Shown here one piece after another: positions 53,856 through 62,513 of a stretch of 64,000 nt of DNA; the stretch's first letter is position 1, and each line of letters opens with the position of its first letter. Under the pieces are notes generated by a model. That model was not told the origin of the DNA, searched no databases, and was given only the letters and a program-made list of their open reading frames with translations. This DNA comes from Sediminibacterium ginsengisoli (GTDB lineage: Bacteria > Bacteroidota > Bacteroidia > Chitinophagales > Chitinophagaceae): the NCBI RefSeq assembly GCF_900167075.1, contig NZ_FUWH01000009.1:8586-72585 (forward strand). The letters run 5' to 3'. Made by a program: the position numbers and the translations under genes.

Positions 53856-54683
53856 TCAGTTATTACTCATGGGTGTGAGTGTGGTGTCGCGAGCTGGAGG
53901 AGTGGCGCTGATATAGAGATCCATTACCTGCCCCTGCCTGATCTTGTTCGGCACGCGTTCGCCCTGAGGGCCTACTCCTTCCGATAAAGGAGCTGGAGTT
54001 TGTTTCACCACAAATGCGTTGGCAGAATCGCGCACTGCGCCAACGGGTACTACTGAGCCGATGTTCACATTTACGGTGGCCAGGTAACTGCGGGCTTCCT
54101 GCAAGGTCATCCCGATCACATCCGGCACATCTATATCACTGCCTCCAACACCGCTTCCAAGAACAAAGCTGATGGTACTGCCCAGCGGCACTTTTGTTCC
54201 GGGTGCAAGGGGTGCACCGTTATACAACTGCTCAAGCACGGAGTTTCGGGCGATATCGGGTTTATAAGTAACAGTACCGAGTTTAAGCCCCAGGCTCTGC
54301 AGGTACATTTCTGCACTCTTGATAGAATAACCGGAAAAATTCGGGATTTCCACCTGTGGCGGTACCATCCTGTTAATGGTAAGATAAATAGTCCTGCCGG
54401 ATTTTACGGTTGCATCGGCTTCAGGCGACTGGCGGGTAACTGCCAGTTTCGGAACACTATCTACAAATACCGAATCCTGGATCACCACATCGAAACCTTT
54501 ATCCTCAAGCAGCTTCTGGGCAGCTACAACGTTTTGTCCTGTTACAGCCGGCACTTTCTCATAATTACCGTAGCCGGTGAACCAGCCCAGTAAACCGAAA
54601 AAGAGCAGGATCAGCAAAAAGATCACTGCAACACCTGCGAGGATATTGACCCAAAGTGGTTTCTCTGTTATGAATTTGAACAC
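53856..54683 (-). CDS. PASTA domain membrane protein
   Basis: A 275-aa protein with a short cytoplasmic start, one membrane helix (about 11-36, LWVNILAGVAVIFLLILLFFGLLGW) and three PASTA repeats in the periplasm (starting KVPAVTGQNVVAAQKLLEDKGF, EIPNFSGYSIKSAEMYLQSLGL, DVPDVIGMTLQEARSYLATVNV). PASTA domains bind peptidoglycan stem or glycan fragments. There is no kinase domain, so this is not a PknB-type receptor. It is co-oriented and 60 bases downstream of ddl, which fits a cell-wall role. Confidence 0.92.
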   Translation of the reverse strand: MFKFITEKPLWVNILAGVAVIFLLILLFFGLLGWFTGYGNYEKVPAVTGQNVVAAQKLLEDKGFDVVIQDSVFVDSVPKLAVTRQSPEADATVKSGRTIYLTINRMVPPQVEIPNFSGYSIKSAEMYLQSLGLKLGTVTYKPDIARNSVLEQLYNGAPLAPGTKVPLGSTISFVLGSGVGGSDIDVPDVIGMTLQEARSYLATVNVNIGSVVPVGAVRDSANAFVVKQTPAPLSEGVGPQGERVPNKIRQGQVMDLYISATPPARDTTLTPMSNN

Positions 54684-54743
54684 TTGTCGGCGATGATTTT
54701 AATAATTGAATGTAAACAACCCCTCGTTCCTGTCAAAAAATAA

Positions 54744-55733
54744 TTACCTGTTGCTGAAAGCCTCATCTATCACTGCGGAGTAGAAATCGGTAAGGCTCAT
54801 GCCCATGGCGCGTACCTGTTGCGGTATTACGCTGGCTTCACTCTGGCCAGGAACCGTATTCACTTCCAGCATATATGGCTCGTTTCTTTCAGTATTGTAA
54901 ATAAAGTCGATCCGTACCACGCCGCGGCAGTTCAGTACTTCATAAGCACGCTTTGCAGCTGCTTCCAGCTGTTGCTGCATGCCTGCATCGATCTGTGCGG
55001 GAGTGATCTCCTGGCTTTTGCCCTGATATTTGGCCTCGAAATCGAAGAATTCGTTACCGGTAATGATCTCTGTGATCGGCAATACACGGGTATTTCCTTT
55101 TGATTTGAATACCCCGATGGTAAACTCACGGCCGCTGATGAATTCTTCTACCAGCACCTGTGTATCTTCTCTGAATGCTTTTTCCAGTGCGGGTGCCAGT
55201 TCTGCGGCAGTATTCACTTTGCTCATACCGATGCTGCTGCCGCCGTTATTCGGTTTTACGAATACAGGCAGCCTGAGGTTGGCCAGTATTGCATCCGGAC
55301 TTACCGGTGTGTGGCTGAACAGGTGCATCGATTTGGCCACATTGATGCCGCCGAATGCGGCCACTGCCACAGTATATCTTTTATTGAAAGTAAGTGCTGA
55401 AGTAGCTGCATCACAGCTGGTATAAGGTAAACCGAGCATGTCGAAATAGCCCTGTAATTTTCCGTCTTCCCCGGGTGTTCCGTGGATACAAAGCAGTACT
55501 GCATCGAAATGTACCTGGTTTCCGTTATCCGTTACCGAAAAATCATCCCTGTTCACTTTGGAACGCGCGCTGCCGTCGGCGGGTTCATACCACCAGCCTT
55601 CGGGGTTAATATCAATACGGTATACATCGAACTTTTCCCTGTCTACATTATTTCCGACGGTAACCGCGCTTTTGTAGCTGATCTGCGCTTCGCCGCTGAG
55701 ACCGCCTGTTACCAGTGCTATTTTCTTCTTCAT
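54744..55733 (-). CDS. ddl: D-alanine--D-alanine ligase
   Basis: ATP-grasp enzyme making D-Ala-D-Ala for peptidoglycan. The 329-aa product begins KKKIALVTGGLSGE, has LCIHGTPGEDGKLQGYFDMLGLPYTSC, FVKPNNGGSSIGMSKV in the ATP lid, VEEFISGREFTIGV, and ends with GVVRIDFIYN..PYMLEVNTVPGQSEASVIPQQVRAMG, which holds the metal ligands. The start is the ATG before KKKIALV; the upstream in-frame TTG lies inside an exact TATATTTG promoter. It heads the ddl-PASTA-rhodanese unit. Confidence 0.95.
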   Translation of the reverse strand: MKKKIALVTGGLSGEAQISYKSAVTVGNNVDREKFDVYRIDINPEGWWYEPADGSARSKVNRDDFSVTDNGNQVHFDAVLLCIHGTPGEDGKLQGYFDMLGLPYTSCDAATSALTFNKRYTVAVAAFGGINVAKSMHLFSHTPVSPDAILANLRLPVFVKPNNGGSSIGMSKVNTAAELAPALEKAFREDTQVLVEEFISGREFTIGVFKSKGNTRVLPITEIITGNEFFDFEAKYQGKSQEITPAQIDAGMQQQLEAAAKRAYEVLNCRGVVRIDFIYNTERNEPYMLEVNTVPGQSEASVIPQQVRAMGMSLTDFYSAVIDEAFSNR

Positions 55734-55754
55734 TCTGTCTGTGGATTTATCTGA

Positions 55755-55762
55755 CAAATATA
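55755..55762 (-). promoter_or_regulatory. Bacteroidetes -7 element for ddl
   Basis: Exact TATATTTG on the minus strand, 21 bases before the ddl ATG. Confidence 0.6.
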
Positions 55763-55845
55763 GGGAGTTGCAGGATCAGGGGAACTCAAATACGTTATTA
55801 AGCGTATACAGATGGAAAATTAACATCCGTTTTAAACAAACAAAA

Positions 55846-55873
55846 AGGTGAAGGAGCTTCCGTCCCTTCACCT
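55846..55873 (-). terminator. Putative terminator in the ferredoxin-ddl gap
   Basis: AGGTGAAGG / CCTTCACCT arms with a ten-base loop, followed on the minus strand by TTTTTGTTTG. It is 135 bases past the ferredoxin stop, so the transcript would carry a long 3' UTR or the gap encodes a small RNA. Confidence 0.7.
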
Positions 55874-56008
55874 CACGTTGACGGGAAATATCACCCGCCG
55901 TTACTGGTTGTTGTCTTTTCCTGGCAACAATTACTTATGTCTAAGCTACTACAGTGGCCGCTTTTCTGCAAGTTTTAACTGTTAAACTTTCGCACACCGG
56001 AATGTGCA

Positions 56009-56356
56009 TCAAATGTGCATTTTGTCCTTTTTCGCCAGCAATTCTTCCACTGTTTCCTGGTACATTTCATCAGGCACGCAGCAGTCTACCGGACATACGG
56101 CCGCACATTGCGGTTCTTCATGGAAACCCTGGCACTCGGTACATTTGTTCGGGGAGATATAATAAGTATCTACACTCAAGGGTTCGAAGCGCTGGTCTGC
56201 GTCTACGGTGCTGCCATCCATCAGTACAAAACTGCCTTTGATGGTTGTTCCGTCTGCAATAGCCCATTCTACTCCGCCTTCATAAATCGCATTATTCGGA
56301 CATTCCGGCTCGCAGGCGCCGCAGTTGATACACTCTTCTGTTATTTTGATTGCCAT
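56009..56356 (-). CDS. 4Fe-4S dicluster ferredoxin
   Basis: A 115-aa cytosolic electron carrier. The first cluster is CINCGACEPECPNNAIYEGG (CxxCxxCxxxCP). The second is longer-spaced, CTECQGFHEEPQCAAVCPVDCC, in the Alvin/Azotobacter-type style with an insert of about 30 residues between clusters. It is divergent from the LuxC-like acyl-CoA reductase, a frequent Bacteroidetes pairing, so it may supply electrons there, though LuxC itself uses NADPH. Confidence 0.92.
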   Translation of the reverse strand: MAIKITEECINCGACEPECPNNAIYEGGVEWAIADGTTIKGSFVLMDGSTVDADQRFEPLSVDTYYISPNKCTECQGFHEEPQCAAVCPVDCCVPDEMYQETVEELLAKKDKMHI

Positions 56357-56386
56357 ATTAATACAGGTTTGTTCAGTTTGTGATTT

Positions 56387-56394
56387 TACATTTG
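56387..56394 (+). promoter_or_regulatory. Bacteroidetes -7 element for acyl-CoA reductase gene
   Basis: Exact TACATTTG, 24 bases before the ATG, with a TTG 15 bases further upstream. Confidence 0.6.
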
Positions 56395-56418
56395 CAGTGT
56401 CAAAAATACGGCTGACAA

Positions 56419-57417
56419 ATGACTTTACAAGAACGAATTGAATTAATGGTTCGCCTGGGCAACCATATGCGTAGTGAGGATATGGACTGGCAGGCAGTAA
56501 AAGAGCGGGCTTACCGCGAAAATGCCTGGTTCATTCCCGAGTTTATAGACGCGGCTGTAGCCGGTATCTGCGACCAATTCCTGGACCTGCAGAAACTCAA
56601 TACCTGGGCCGCATCTTACCAGGTGCCCGACGAACAGCCGGCACCGAAAACCGTAGGACTGGTCATGGCCGGCAATATCCCGCTGGTAGGTTTCCATGAT
56701 TTCCTGTCGGTGTTCATCAGCGGCCACCAGGTGGTGATCAAACCTTCTTCCAAAGATGAAGTGCTGATCCGCTACCTCGTAAAAAAACTGTACGAATGGG
56801 AGATCACCGTGCAGAATGTGGTGTCTTTCGCCGAGCAGCTGAAAGGTTGCGATGCATACATTGCCACCGGCAGTAATAATTCCGGGCGTTATTTCGAGTA
56901 TTATTTCGGCCGTTATCCGCATATCATCCGCCGGAACAGAACTTCGGTTGCCGTGCTCGACGGAACAGAAACCCTGGAAGAACTGAATGCACTGGCCGAC
57001 GATATCCAGTGGTATTTCGGACTGGGATGCCGAAACATCACGCAGCTCTACGTTCCGGAGAATTATGATTTCGTTCCGTTACTCGATGTACTGCGGAAGT
57101 ACGCGTACTTTACAGATTATCACAAATACAAGCATAACTACGATTATCACCTCGCACTGCTGATCATGGGAAGCAAGTATTATATGAATAACGATTCCAT
57201 CATCCTTACGGAGAACAGTTCTCCTTTTTCACCGGTCAGCCAGGTGCATTACACCTTCTATACAGACAAGGCACAGGTGCTCGCTACCCTTTCCGCCAGC
57301 GAAGAAATCCAGTGCGTGGCAGGCAGAGACGGTATTCCATTCGGGAAAGCGCAGCAACCCGGGCTGACCGACTATGCCGATGGTGTAGACACCATGGCAT
57401 TTCTGATGGGATTATAG
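56419..57417 (+). CDS. LuxC-like acyl-CoA reductase
   Basis: A 332-aa protein of the LuxC / acyl-CoA reductase family, which belongs to the ALDH superfamily and makes aldehydes from acyl-CoA. The nucleotide-binding segment is TVGLVMAGNIPLVGFHDFLSVFISGHQVVIKPSSKD, and the catalytic Cys is probably the one in YFGLGCRNITQLYVP. It is shorter than LuxC (about 480 aa), as usual for the Bacteroidetes form. There is no luciferase or fatty-acid transferase gene nearby. Substrate chain length is unknown. Confidence 0.88.
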   Translation: MTLQERIELMVRLGNHMRSEDMDWQAVKERAYRENAWFIPEFIDAAVAGICDQFLDLQKLNTWAASYQVPDEQPAPKTVGLVMAGNIPLVGFHDFLSVFISGHQVVIKPSSKDEVLIRYLVKKLYEWEITVQNVVSFAEQLKGCDAYIATGSNNSGRYFEYYFGRYPHIIRRNRTSVAVLDGTETLEELNALADDIQWYFGLGCRNITQLYVPENYDFVPLLDVLRKYAYFTDYHKYKHNYDYHLALLIMGSKYYMNNDSIILTENSSPFSPVSQVHYTFYTDKAQVLATLSASEEIQCVAGRDGIPFGKAQQPGLTDYADGVDTMAFLMGL

Positions 57418-57482
57418 TATCTTTAAACAAACGCTCAGTCATCAGCGTACTGTCTTTTTTGCAGGCTAAGAAGTGTATCTAC

Positions 57483-57531
57483 GACAGTTGCCGTAAAACA
57501 TTTGTTAAATGCATTTACGGGACGAACTGTC
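57483..57531 (+). promoter_or_regulatory. Long imperfect hairpin in the htrA leader
   Basis: GACAGTT pairs with AACTGTC, CCGTAAA with TTTACGG and CATTT with AAATG, in nested order, giving about 19 base pairs with small bulges and a three-base loop. It lies 78 bases before the htrA ATG. No T tract follows, so it is not a simple terminator for the preceding gene. It may be a regulatory leader or a DNA operator. Confidence 0.5.
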
Positions 57532-57608
57532 AATTAAACAGCTTCGTTTATTTGCTATCAGAAAGGCATACAATTTGAACCAGGGCATTTTATTAAAACA
57601 ATCAGAAT

Positions 57609-59132
57609 ATGAATCTCAAGAACATTTTAGCTACTGTGGCGATCAGTGCATGTACAGCAGTAGTCAGCATCTGGGGTTATGGAAAATATGCGGCTTACCA
57701 GCATGCGGGCGTACAGGAGCCCGGAAAGCTGCCGGTGAACTATGCAGGTTTTTTTAACAACGGAAATACCCCGGCCGTAACGGTAGATTTTACTCCGGCA
57801 GCAACTACAGCCACGCCGGCAGTTGTGCATATCAAAACGAAAACAAAAGCACGCCAGGTCAGCAATAGCAGGCAGCAGCGCCGCAACCCGTTTGCCGATT
57901 TGTTCGGTGATGATTTCGGCGATGTATTCGGAGGTCCGCGGATCATACCGGAGCAGGCAGCCAGCGGCAGCGGTGTGCTGATTACGGAAGATGGTTATAT
58001 CGTAACCAATAACCACGTAGTAGATGGCGCAGACGAGATCAACGTTACACTGGCCAACAAGAAATCATATAAGGCAACAGTGATCGGTTCCGATCCCAGC
58101 AGCGATATTGCGGTGATCAAGATCGAAGGTAAAAGCCTTCCCTATCTTGTATATGGCAACAGCGATGAGGTGAAACTCGGACAATGGGTACTGGCGATCG
58201 GTTATCCGTTGAGCCTTGATGTAACCGTTACAGCAGGTATCGTAAGCGCCAAATCGCGTTCCATCGGTATCAACAGGCAGCAAAGCCAGGCGCCGGTAGA
58301 ATCGTTCATACAGACAGATGCTGCGGTAAACCCTGGTAACAGTGGTGGTGCGCTGATCAACACATCAGGTGAACTGATCGGTATCAACTCTGCCATTGCA
58401 TCACCAACCGGTTCTTATGCAGGTTATTCTTATGCGATTCCTGTAAACATTGTAAAGAAGATCGTAACGGATATTGTAAAGTTCGGTACTGTTCAGCGTG
58501 CCTATATCGGTATCAATTACCCGCCGCTGGAAAACATGACCGATGCTGAGAAAAGGCAGCTGGAGCAGGAACTGGGTATTGCGCTGAAAGAAGGCGAGGG
58601 CGTTTATATTACCGATGTGCCTGAAGGTGGCGCAGCTGCCATTGCCGGATTGAAAAAAGGCGATGTGGTAACCAAGATCAACAATATTGTTGTAACCGGC
58701 GGCCCCGAACTGCAGGAACAGGTTGCACGTTTCAAACCGGGCGATAAGATCACACTTACCTATACCCGTGGCGGTAAGGAAAGCACGATCAATGTAGTAC
58801 TGAAGAACAAGGCAGGTAATACTGAAGTGGTTAAAAACGCAAGCGTGATCGAAAAGCTGGGCGGAACACTTGAGAATGTAGACAAGAAAATTGCTGCCGC
58901 TAATGAGATCGCCGGTGGTGTACTGGTTAAAAAAGTAGGTGAAGGCCTGCTGAAGAAAAGCCGTATGCAGGATGGTTTTGTGATCACCGGTATCAACGGT
59001 AAAGAGATCAAAAGCCTGGATGAACTGAAAGAAGTACTTGCAGTGATCAAAAGAGGAACCGTTCGTTTCGACGGGCTGTATCCCGGCTTTGAAGGTTCTT
59101 ACACTTACCCTGTAAGCCTGGGCGACGATTAA
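57609..59132 (+). CDS. DegP/HtrA-type serine protease
   Basis: A 507-aa S1C periplasmic protease/chaperone (Do family). A membrane anchor or uncleaved signal spans about residues 6-22. A ~90-aa Ala/Thr-rich and basic linker follows, with a curious DLFGDDFGDVFGG stretch (about 97-109). The triad is His136 (TNNHVVDG), Asp166 (SSDIAVI) and Ser245 (NPGNSGGA). Two PDZ domains complete it (about 280-385 and 420-505). It degrades misfolded envelope proteins. A long hairpin lies in its leader and a strong bidirectional terminator after it. Confidence 0.93.
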   Translation: MNLKNILATVAISACTAVVSIWGYGKYAAYQHAGVQEPGKLPVNYAGFFNNGNTPAVTVDFTPAATTATPAVVHIKTKTKARQVSNSRQQRRNPFADLFGDDFGDVFGGPRIIPEQAASGSGVLITEDGYIVTNNHVVDGADEINVTLANKKSYKATVIGSDPSSDIAVIKIEGKSLPYLVYGNSDEVKLGQWVLAIGYPLSLDVTVTAGIVSAKSRSIGINRQQSQAPVESFIQTDAAVNPGNSGGALINTSGELIGINSAIASPTGSYAGYSYAIPVNIVKKIVTDIVKFGTVQRAYIGINYPPLENMTDAEKRQLEQELGIALKEGEGVYITDVPEGGAAAIAGLKKGDVVTKINNIVVTGGPELQEQVARFKPGDKITLTYTRGGKESTINVVLKNKAGNTEVVKNASVIEKLGGTLENVDKKIAAANEIAGGVLVKKVGEGLLKKSRMQDGFVITGINGKEIKSLDELKEVLAVIKRGTVRFDGLYPGFEGSYTYPVSLGDD

Positions 59133-59152
59133 CAGAACAGATCAACGATACT

Positions 59153-59186
59153 AAAAAGCGGTTGTACAACTACAACCGCTTTTTTT
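59153..59186. terminator. Bidirectional terminator between htrA and GH13 genes
   Basis: Perfect 14-base arms AAAAAGCGGTTGTA / TACAACCGCTTTTT with a CAAC loop, between two convergent stops. Confidence 0.92.
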
Positions 59187-59206
59187 ATGATTTATTGACA
59201 GGACCA

Positions 59207-60475
59207 CTATTCTTTCACATACACAAAATATTCGCCTGCCTGTAATTCAAAAGAGGGATTTCCATTGAAACTGAACCGGAGTCCTGAAAAGAGATTGCGG
59301 AAGTTTCCTGTAAGATATTCGTGCGACAGTTCACAGCTAATGCGGTCTTTTGCAGAAACATTGAGTAATACCAGCACTACTTCATGCTCATAACGCCTGA
59401 GGTAAATCATCAGTTCATTATTGTCTGCAGCAGGCAGTAATATTGTTTCTCCAGCACCGATCGCTTTATTGGTGCGGCGCAGTGTGTATAATGTTTTATA
59501 GAAGTCATGCAATGTTACCGGTGCCGACCAGTTGACCGGGTCTTTATCAAAGAATAATAATCTTTTATAATTGGGTAATTCCTGGCCGCTGTACAACAAA
59601 GGCAGGCTTCGCTCCCATGTTAAAGCAAACACGGCCCAGGCTTTTGCGGTATCGCCGTATTTTTCGTACTCGGTACCGTTCCAGCTGTTCTCATCGTGGT
59701 TAGACGTAAAGAATAATTTCAATGCAGCTGCGGGATATTCTGAATAGGCATGCAGTACATCCCGGATCAGATCCAGTTTTGCTTCGCCTGCCCTGTATTG
59801 CTCCGTAACATGCATCCACCACCAGGCATAAGTGATATCGAAAACCTCATGATAATCGACCTGTTCGCATTCAGCCAGCCAGCAGAGCGATTTAAGGCTA
59901 TCGCATTCAATCCTGGCTTCACGCCAGAAATCGAGCGGTACAAGATGCGCCATATCGCAGCGGAATCCGTCTATATTACAGGTTTCGATCCAGAATTTCA
60001 TCGCACCGACCATTGCATCGCGTAAACCCGGTGCGGTAAAATCAAGATCGATCACATCTTTCCAGCCGTTCTTTTCCGTGAAATTCCCTGCATCATCTTT
60101 GAGATACCATTCGGGATGCTCGATTGTCCAGTGATGATCCTGGCCGGTATGATTGGCCACCCAGTCGATGATCACTCTCATCCTATGCCGGTGTGCGGCG
60201 GCAACGAGTTCTTTCAGTTCATCAAGGGTGCCGAATTCCGGATTTACATCTGTATAACTGCTGCAGGCATAATAGCTGCCCAGGCTACCCTGTCGCCCTT
60301 TGATGCTGACAGGTGTTACCGGCATAAGCCAGAGGATTTCAACGCCCATATCTTTCAACCGGGGTAAATGCGAAGCGAAGGCATTGAATGTTCCTTCAGG
60401 TGTGTATTGCCGCAGATTTACTTCATAGAGATTGGCTGCCTGCACCCAATCTGCAACCGGGAAAGGTTCTGTCAT
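59207..60475 (-). CDS. Alpha-amylase family protein (GH13)
   Basis: A 422-aa cytosolic GH13 enzyme with no signal peptide. The barrel shows ANLYEVNLRQYTPEGT, IIDWVANHTG, nucleophile Asp174 (DGFRCDMAH), acid/base Glu202 (CWLAECEQ) and Asp261 (FTSNHDENSW). Only a short C-terminal beta domain follows, so it is compact. Intracellular maltodextrin or glycogen breakdown is the likely role. Residue patterns do not allow me to choose between amylase, neopullulanase and trehalose-type enzymes. It is the last gene of the symporter operon, 17 bases after it. Confidence 0.88.
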   Translation of the reverse strand: MTEPFPVADWVQAANLYEVNLRQYTPEGTFNAFASHLPRLKDMGVEILWLMPVTPVSIKGRQGSLGSYYACSSYTDVNPEFGTLDELKELVAAAHRHRMRVIIDWVANHTGQDHHWTIEHPEWYLKDDAGNFTEKNGWKDVIDLDFTAPGLRDAMVGAMKFWIETCNIDGFRCDMAHLVPLDFWREARIECDSLKSLCWLAECEQVDYHEVFDITYAWWWMHVTEQYRAGEAKLDLIRDVLHAYSEYPAAALKLFFTSNHDENSWNGTEYEKYGDTAKAWAVFALTWERSLPLLYSGQELPNYKRLLFFDKDPVNWSAPVTLHDFYKTLYTLRRTNKAIGAGETILLPAADNNELMIYLRRYEHEVVLVLLNVSAKDRISCELSHEYLTGNFRNLFSGLRFSFNGNPSFELQAGEYFVYVKE

Positions 60476-60492
60476 AGACCGAAAATACGTAA

Positions 60493-62238
60493 TTACACGA
60501 CCGGAGCGGTTTTAGTTTTCTGCATAAAAGGGAATTGCTGCAGTACCCAGGCGAGCAGCACCACGGCAACCGCGCCCAATACATTCAGCCAGAGAAAACC
60601 GAGCCCGATGATATTGTATTTGTCCATGATGAACGCTGCGATCACAAGGATCTCGCCGACAATGGCAGCAGTGAAAACGGCAGCGGACTGTACTTTTTTC
60701 ATATAAAATGCAACCAGGAATATCCCGAGTATCACACCGTAGAATAAGGAACCCAATACGTTTACAGCTTCTATCAGGCTGCCCATACCACTGGCCAGCT
60801 CTGCTGTCATTACACAGAACACCCCCCAGGCAAGGGTGTAATATTTTGAGAGCCGGTATTCACGCCTGCATTCTGCGTCTGTTTTGATACCGGTCTCCGC
60901 TCCTTTTTTACTTCCCAGCCTGAGATGAAAATCTACCATGGTACAGGAAGCCAGTGAGTTCAATGCTGCTGCGATGGAACCCCATGCTGCGAGGAATATG
61001 ATGGCGATCAGTAATCCGATCAGGCCGGTGGGCAGAAAATCCACCACAAACCGGAGGAAAATATAATTGGTATCGTTGTTATCCGCGCCGGGAACCGCTT
61101 TCTTCAGTACTGCCCTGTATTCCTGCTGTACTTTACTGATAGCTGCCGCGCCTTTACCTATGCTGTCTTTCAGTTCTTCGCGTTTCCCGATCGTATAATC
61201 ACGGCTCCATTGCTGCTGGATGGCCTGATGATAATCGAATTTATTCTTCAACACCTGTAACGAATCCCTGTAAGGCGTTTGCATGGCCCTTTCTTCTACG
61301 GCCTTGTTAAAGAATACCGGTGCCGGGTTGAACTGGTAAAAAGTGAACAGCAATGCACCGAGCAGCAGGATAAAGAATTGCATCGGAACTTTTACAAGCC
61401 CGTTCATCAATAGGCCTAACCGGCTTTCTGTTGTATCTTTTGCAGTGAGGTAGCGGCCCACCTGCGACTGGTCTGTTCCGAAATAGGACAATGCAAGAAA
61501 GAAACCTCCGATCACGCCACTGATCAGGTTATACCTGTCTTTCCAGTCGAATCCTTTTTCCGAGATCCCTGTTGTGATCACATTCAGTTTACCTGAAGCG
61601 CCGCTTACTTTCAAGGCGTCGGTAAAACCTACCCCTTCAGGCAGATAGTGTACGATGAGGTATCCGGCGATCAGCATACCCGTGAAAATGATCACCAGCT
61701 GCAGTTGCTGTGTATAAGCCACGGCTCTTGCACCTCCGGTTACGGTATAAATGATCAGTACTCCGCCCATGACAAGATTGGTCCAGAAAATATCCCAGCC
61801 CATCAGCGACGAAAGAATGATTGATGGTGCGTAGATGCTGATACCGGTTGACAAGCCTCTCGACAGAAGGAAAAGAAATGAAGTGAATGTTCTCGTTTTA
61901 AGATCGAAGCGCTGTTCCAGGAACTCATATGCCGTGAATAGTTTCAGCCGGTTGAACAATGGTACAAACGTGATACACAGCACCACCATCGCAAGTGGTA
62001 AGCCGAAATAGTATTGCACGAAACGCATTCCGTCTGTAAATGCCTGTCCGGGTGCCGATAAGAAAGTAACCGCACTCGCCTGCGTTCCCATAATACTCAG
62101 CAGTACGAGGTACCAGGGCATACTCCTGTTGCTCAGGAAATATCCTTCCAGGTTCTTTGAGGTACGGCTTTTATAAAGACCGTAAGCAATGATACCTGCC
62201 AGTGTTACTACCAGTACAATCCAATCGATGCTGCTCAT
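60493..62238 (-). CDS. Sodium:solute symporter (SSS family)
   Basis: A 581-aa inner-membrane Na+-coupled transporter with about 13-14 helices. It starts MSSIDWIVLVVTLAGIIAYGLY. It has SNRSMPWYLVLLSIMGTQASAVTFLSAPGQAF, the conserved TGGARAVAYTQQLQLVIIF motif (family TGGmxaVi.TD.lQ) and SYFGTDQSQVGRYLTAKD. A large ~110-aa soluble loop (about 308-400) lies in mid-protein. The substrate is unknown; sugar or amino sugar is suggested by the neighbouring PIG-L deacetylase and GH13 genes. Its ATG overlaps the stop of a 39-aa ORF in an ATGA. Confidence 0.93.
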   Translation of the reverse strand: MSSIDWIVLVVTLAGIIAYGLYKSRTSKNLEGYFLSNRSMPWYLVLLSIMGTQASAVTFLSAPGQAFTDGMRFVQYYFGLPLAMVVLCITFVPLFNRLKLFTAYEFLEQRFDLKTRTFTSFLFLLSRGLSTGISIYAPSIILSSLMGWDIFWTNLVMGGVLIIYTVTGGARAVAYTQQLQLVIIFTGMLIAGYLIVHYLPEGVGFTDALKVSGASGKLNVITTGISEKGFDWKDRYNLISGVIGGFFLALSYFGTDQSQVGRYLTAKDTTESRLGLLMNGLVKVPMQFFILLLGALLFTFYQFNPAPVFFNKAVEERAMQTPYRDSLQVLKNKFDYHQAIQQQWSRDYTIGKREELKDSIGKGAAAISKVQQEYRAVLKKAVPGADNNDTNYIFLRFVVDFLPTGLIGLLIAIIFLAAWGSIAAALNSLASCTMVDFHLRLGSKKGAETGIKTDAECRREYRLSKYYTLAWGVFCVMTAELASGMGSLIEAVNVLGSLFYGVILGIFLVAFYMKKVQSAAVFTAAIVGEILVIAAFIMDKYNIIGLGFLWLNVLGAVAVVLLAWVLQQFPFMQKTKTAPVV

Positions 62239-62354
62239 GAGAAATATTTAGTGAACCATGCGAAAAATATTACCAGCAGCACCAGTACTGCGATCACAAA
62301 CACGTACCAGCCTCGCCAGGATGAGAAAAGCGGTGTTTTAACAGGTTTTTCCAC
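62235..62354 (-). CDS. 39-aa single-helix membrane protein (small ORF)
   Basis: A tiny ORF with a GTG start, giving a short cytoplasmic start (MEKPVKTPLFSSWRGW) and one strong membrane helix (about residues 17-32, YVFVIAVLVLLVIFFAW) with a KYFS end. Its TGA overlaps the symporter ATG in ATGA, the usual sign of translational coupling. It starts 10 bases after the stop of the preceding 48-aa ORF. It has no name I recognise and may be a small accessory subunit of the symporter. Confidence 0.7.
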   Translation of the reverse strand: MEKPVKTPLFSSWRGWYVFVIAVLVLLVIFFAWFTKYFS

Positions 62355-62364
62355 TACGGTTGTT

Positions 62365-62511
62365 TTATTTACGTGAACTCAGTAATCCGCCGGCAAGCAG
62401 CCCCAGTCCGAGGCCGATGATCAGCCCTATTTTTACATTTTTGATCAGATAGCCAAGCCCCAATCCTATCAGCAGCAAGGTCACTACTCCTATTCTTTTT
62501 CTCGGTTGCAT
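62365..62511 (-). CDS. 48-aa double-hydrophobic membrane protein (small ORF)
   Basis: A tiny ORF, MQPRKRIGV..., with a positively charged start and two hydrophobic, Gly-rich segments (about 7-21, GVVTLLLIGLGLGY; and 28-44, KIGLIIGLGLGLLAGGLL). The GLGLGL spacing resembles glycine-zipper helices. Its ATG lies two bases after the stop of the PIG-L gene. With the 39-aa ORF it fills the space between deacetylase and symporter. No known family can be assigned. Confidence 0.65.
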   Translation of the reverse strand: MQPRKRIGVVTLLLIGLGLGYLIKNVKIGLIIGLGLGLLAGGLLSSRK

Positions 62512-62513
62512 AC

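Noticed and set aside
57431..57463. Possible terminator after the acyl-CoA reductase (ACGCT / AGCGT then TTTTTT)
   Set aside because: The stem is only five pairs and the T run starts six bases past it. Too weak to call.
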